Source: Hoyosella rhizosphaerae
GTDB lineage: Bacteria > Actinomycetota > Actinomycetes > Mycobacteriales > Mycobacteriaceae
Assembly: GCF_014643175.1 (NCBI RefSeq)
Contig: NZ_BMJH01000001.1
Coordinates: 1,712,403 to 1,776,402, forward strand
DNA: 64,000 nt
Reading direction: 5' to 3'
Part shown: positions 62,164-64,000 of the stretch, piece after piece
Position numbering within the stretch: the first letter of the stretch is position 1
How the letters are laid out: each line of letters opens with the position of its first letter
Position numbers and translations under genes: made by a program
The notes under the pieces: model-generated
Seen by the model: the letters and a program-made list of their open reading frames with translations, nothing else
Told to the model about the DNA's origin: nothing
Database searches by the model: none

Positions 62164-64000
62164 TTACGGAATGATCGGACCGGGTGACCACCAGCCAGTT
62201 CGTACTTGCGTGGTGTGTTCGATGTCAGCAGGCACAGCGTCGGTCACATACCGTTCGTATTCGATGAGCTCGCCCCAGTCGCGGCGCCAATCATCATTCA
62301 AATACGTCGCCATTGTGGTCCCACGGCTGACCGTATTGGTGAGGCCGAGCGAACCGCCAGCGAATGGGCTTTGCCACGAGTTCGCACCAGCAATCACACC
62401 GCGATCCGGGGTGATGCGGTATTCCGATACCTGCGCAACACCGTTAATATGCAGGTAAGGCTGTTGGCAAGGGAAGTGAAGTCCGACAGTCCAATCCAGC
62501 AGTACTGGCGTTTCAGATCCCACAAAATCTTGTACTGTGCTCAGCTCTGCTATCCGTGGCGGTGTGAAAGCCAACCACTGACGTGCTTCGAAATCCTGAT
62601 CGCGTGCAACAAGTCGCACTACATCCGCGTCTTCCGGAATAGAGGACATAGGAACGCGCAAGTTTCGCCACATGGGTGACGGCCCCGGGTCAATAGGCGT
62701 AACTTGGCCCATCACAACAAAATCGTCGCCGTCAATGCGGCCGTACTCTACTTCGAGTGATTGGCCGTACTGGCGGATTCCATCACGGTCAACAGAGTCG
62801 ATCCGTCCGGACGCAGTGATGACCATGATGGGTGATGCTTCGGATCGTTCTGGAAGGGTGTACCAATCTGTTTGAAGCTCGGCGACCTCGGTTTGATTGC
62901 TGCTGAAGGTGCCAAGCACTGGAACTCGGTTCGAATCGAGGCCAAATGGCAGCGGTATGAGTGACCCGTTAATGCCTGGTTCGTCGAGGAACTCGGCGGC
63001 GAGTGATGCGCCACCAACCCGTGGTCCATCAGGATTGATTGTTGTCGGACCTGTGCCATTGACGTCAATATCTTCAGGCGCCAAGTCAACGCGAATGGCG
63101 TTCGAATCAAATCCAGTGTTGAGTTGACCGCCGAAGGCCTCAACAGCGTCGTCCGTCGATACTGGATCGAGGAAACCGGAGTTAGAGTCTGTCTCCACCA
63201 AAACATCTTGGGCAAGCCCGCAAGGTTGGCCGCGGAGCGAATCAATGTTTGAGCGGGCGATGGAGTACGCGGGGTACTGCGAGATCGCACCCTTCGCGAG
63301 TGATGCGATGGCAAACAAAACGACCGCCATACCAAGAATCGCGATAGGCGCGGAGAAGGGCATCAGAATCCACTTCCGCAAACCACGAGCTTCGGAATGC
63401 CGAAGATACATAAATGCACCAACGAGCAAAAGCAGCAAACCGATCGCTAGCACGCCGGACGCAAGCACGTGCCCTTGAATGGACGGGCGCTTGTCCCACC
63501 ATGGAACCCCGAAACTACCGACATACCAGTACGCATTCGGGCCCGTCGCCGCATAAGCGGTAATGACAACTACTACTCCGCCGTACAGCACCTTGTTGCG
63601 CGGAGACTGATACAACGCTGTCGTTAACGCCACCGCACCCAGAGCGGCTACTGCAGCACCAATACCTGCGAACGCGCCAAAGTGGTGAACCCACTTAGTT
63701 GGTGTCACAGCGAGGAAACCAAACGACATCACGGCGACGGCAAGCAAGCGAAGTGATGGACCGCGCGCCATTCGGCTCTTAGAGGCGTGATGGATGATCG
63801 CCGCAGCAGCCGTGAATATACACAGCACCATGATCAGTACTGGGAAGCGCCGGGCAATCGACCCATCAGCGGTTTGGCTGAACAACTCCGAGTACCGGAA
63901 GAACTCGTTATACCAGCTCAGTGATGGTCCGATGGCGGTGCGGAGTCGGGAGGCTTCGGAGACTGCGGCGAGTGTTTGGTCGTAGAAGATGATGAAGAGG
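62164..64000 (-). CDS. Arabinosyltransferase Emb (EmbA/B/C family), 5' part missing
   Basis: The minus-strand frame stays open to the right edge; the L/TTG at 63885 is not a start. About 612 C-terminal residues are present. Six or so helices remain (for example VLIMVLCIFTAAAAIIHHAS, LLAVAVMSFGFLAVTPTKWVHHFGAFAGIGAAVAAL, where TPTKWVHHFGAFA is an Emb landmark), followed by the soluble C-terminal domain with PLPFGLDSNRVPVLGTF and the carbohydrate-binding ending LLDWTVGLHFPCQQPYLHINGVAQVSEYRITPDRG. Emb proteins are about 1100 residues and add alpha-1,5-arabinose in arabinogalactan or lipoarabinomannan. Which of embA, embB or embC cannot be said. Confidence 0.93.
   Translation of the reverse strand, partial: LFIIFYDQTLAAVSEASRLRTAIGPSLSWYNEFFRYSELFSQTADGSIARRFPVLIMVLCIFTAAAAIIHHASKSRMARGPSLRLLAVAVMSFGFLAVTPTKWVHHFGAFAGIGAAVAALGAVALTTALYQSPRNKVLYGGVVVVITAYAATGPNAYWYVGSFGVPWWDKRPSIQGHVLASGVLAIGLLLLLVGAFMYLRHSEARGLRKWILMPFSAPIAILGMAVVLFAIASLAKGAISQYPAYSIARSNIDSLRGQPCGLAQDVLVETDSNSGFLDPVSTDDAVEAFGGQLNTGFDSNAIRVDLAPEDIDVNGTGPTTINPDGPRVGGASLAAEFLDEPGINGSLIPLPFGLDSNRVPVLGTFSSNQTEVAELQTDWYTLPERSEASPIMVITASGRIDSVDRDGIRQYGQSLEVEYGRIDGDDFVVMGQVTPIDPGPSPMWRNLRVPMSSIPEDADVVRLVARDQDFEARQWLAFTPPRIAELSTVQDFVGSETPVLLDWTVGLHFPCQQPYLHINGVAQVSEYRITPDRGVIAGANSWQSPFAGGSLGLTNTVSRGTTMATYLNDDWRRDWGELIEYERYVTDAVPADIEHTTQVRTGWWSPGPIIP

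Overview
The window is chromosome from a mycolic-acid-producing actinobacterium of the order Mycobacteriales. The last 23 kb holds a galactan, arabinan and mycolate block: glf, glfT2, a DPPR-phosphatase-type PAP2 protein, ubiA, aftB, two antigen-85-type mycolyltransferases, a Culp6-type cutinase, fadD32, pks13, accD4 and the 3' part of an emb gene. Gene order from about 16.9 to 64 kb broadly follows the origin-proximal Mycobacterium tuberculosis segment from memory (sodA, DUF4328, glpQ1, bfrB, DUF2470, pheA, phosphoglycerate mutase, zincin, septum-formation protein, serS, PGRP amidase, glf ... emb). GC looks moderate for the order (mid to upper 50s by eye, not computed). PE and PPE genes coexist with corynebacterial-style LGFP-repeat mycolyltransferase and amidase. 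I do not name a genus.

Layout. 1-12.3 kb, metabolism and metals: rraA (partial), gabD2-like dehydrogenase, CsbD-like stress protein, DUF3068 protein, copC-copD, DUF6474 protein, RecB-like nuclease, a cobalamin riboswitch driving cbtB-cbtA, ilvD, an SDR and an unknown gene. 12.4-21 kb: mgtE, a dehydrogenase remnant, an SRPBCC protein, an ABC exporter with its HTH regulator behind a palindromic operator region, sodA, msrA with an overlapping HNH nuclease gene, a DUF4429-SHOCT protein, an SppA-like peptidase, then an intergenic cluster of eight DnaA-box-like 9-mers. 21-30.5 kb: rhodanese, DUF4328 protein, glpQ, DUF5926 protein, bfrB, LCP ligase, an HTH-less LysR domain coupled to a SelT/SelW-type protein, CPBP protease, DUF2470 protein, pheA and a histidine phosphatase. 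DtxR/IdeR-type boxes lie upstream of bfrB and of the DUF2470 gene.

30.4-39.2 kb: an orphan PE-PPE-EspG cassette with no type VII core genes in view, a zincin, a septum-formation-domain protein, an ankyrin protein, serS, a thioesterase, tandem PlsC acyltransferases and a HAD phosphatase. 39.2-64 kb is the envelope block. The LGFP/PGRP amidase is divergent from glf; glf to aftB build and prime galactan; the two mycolyltransferases and the cutinase handle mycolate transfer and outer-membrane lipid turnover; fadD32-pks13-accD4 make the mycolic acid backbone. Convergent emb encodes the C-terminal part of an arabinosyltransferase and runs off the right edge.

I saw no tRNA, rRNA, CRISPR array, insertion sequence or prophage. 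Starts were moved from the longest frame to an internal ATG/GTG where a ribosome-binding site, homology or an overlapping neighbour demanded it; each case is stated.
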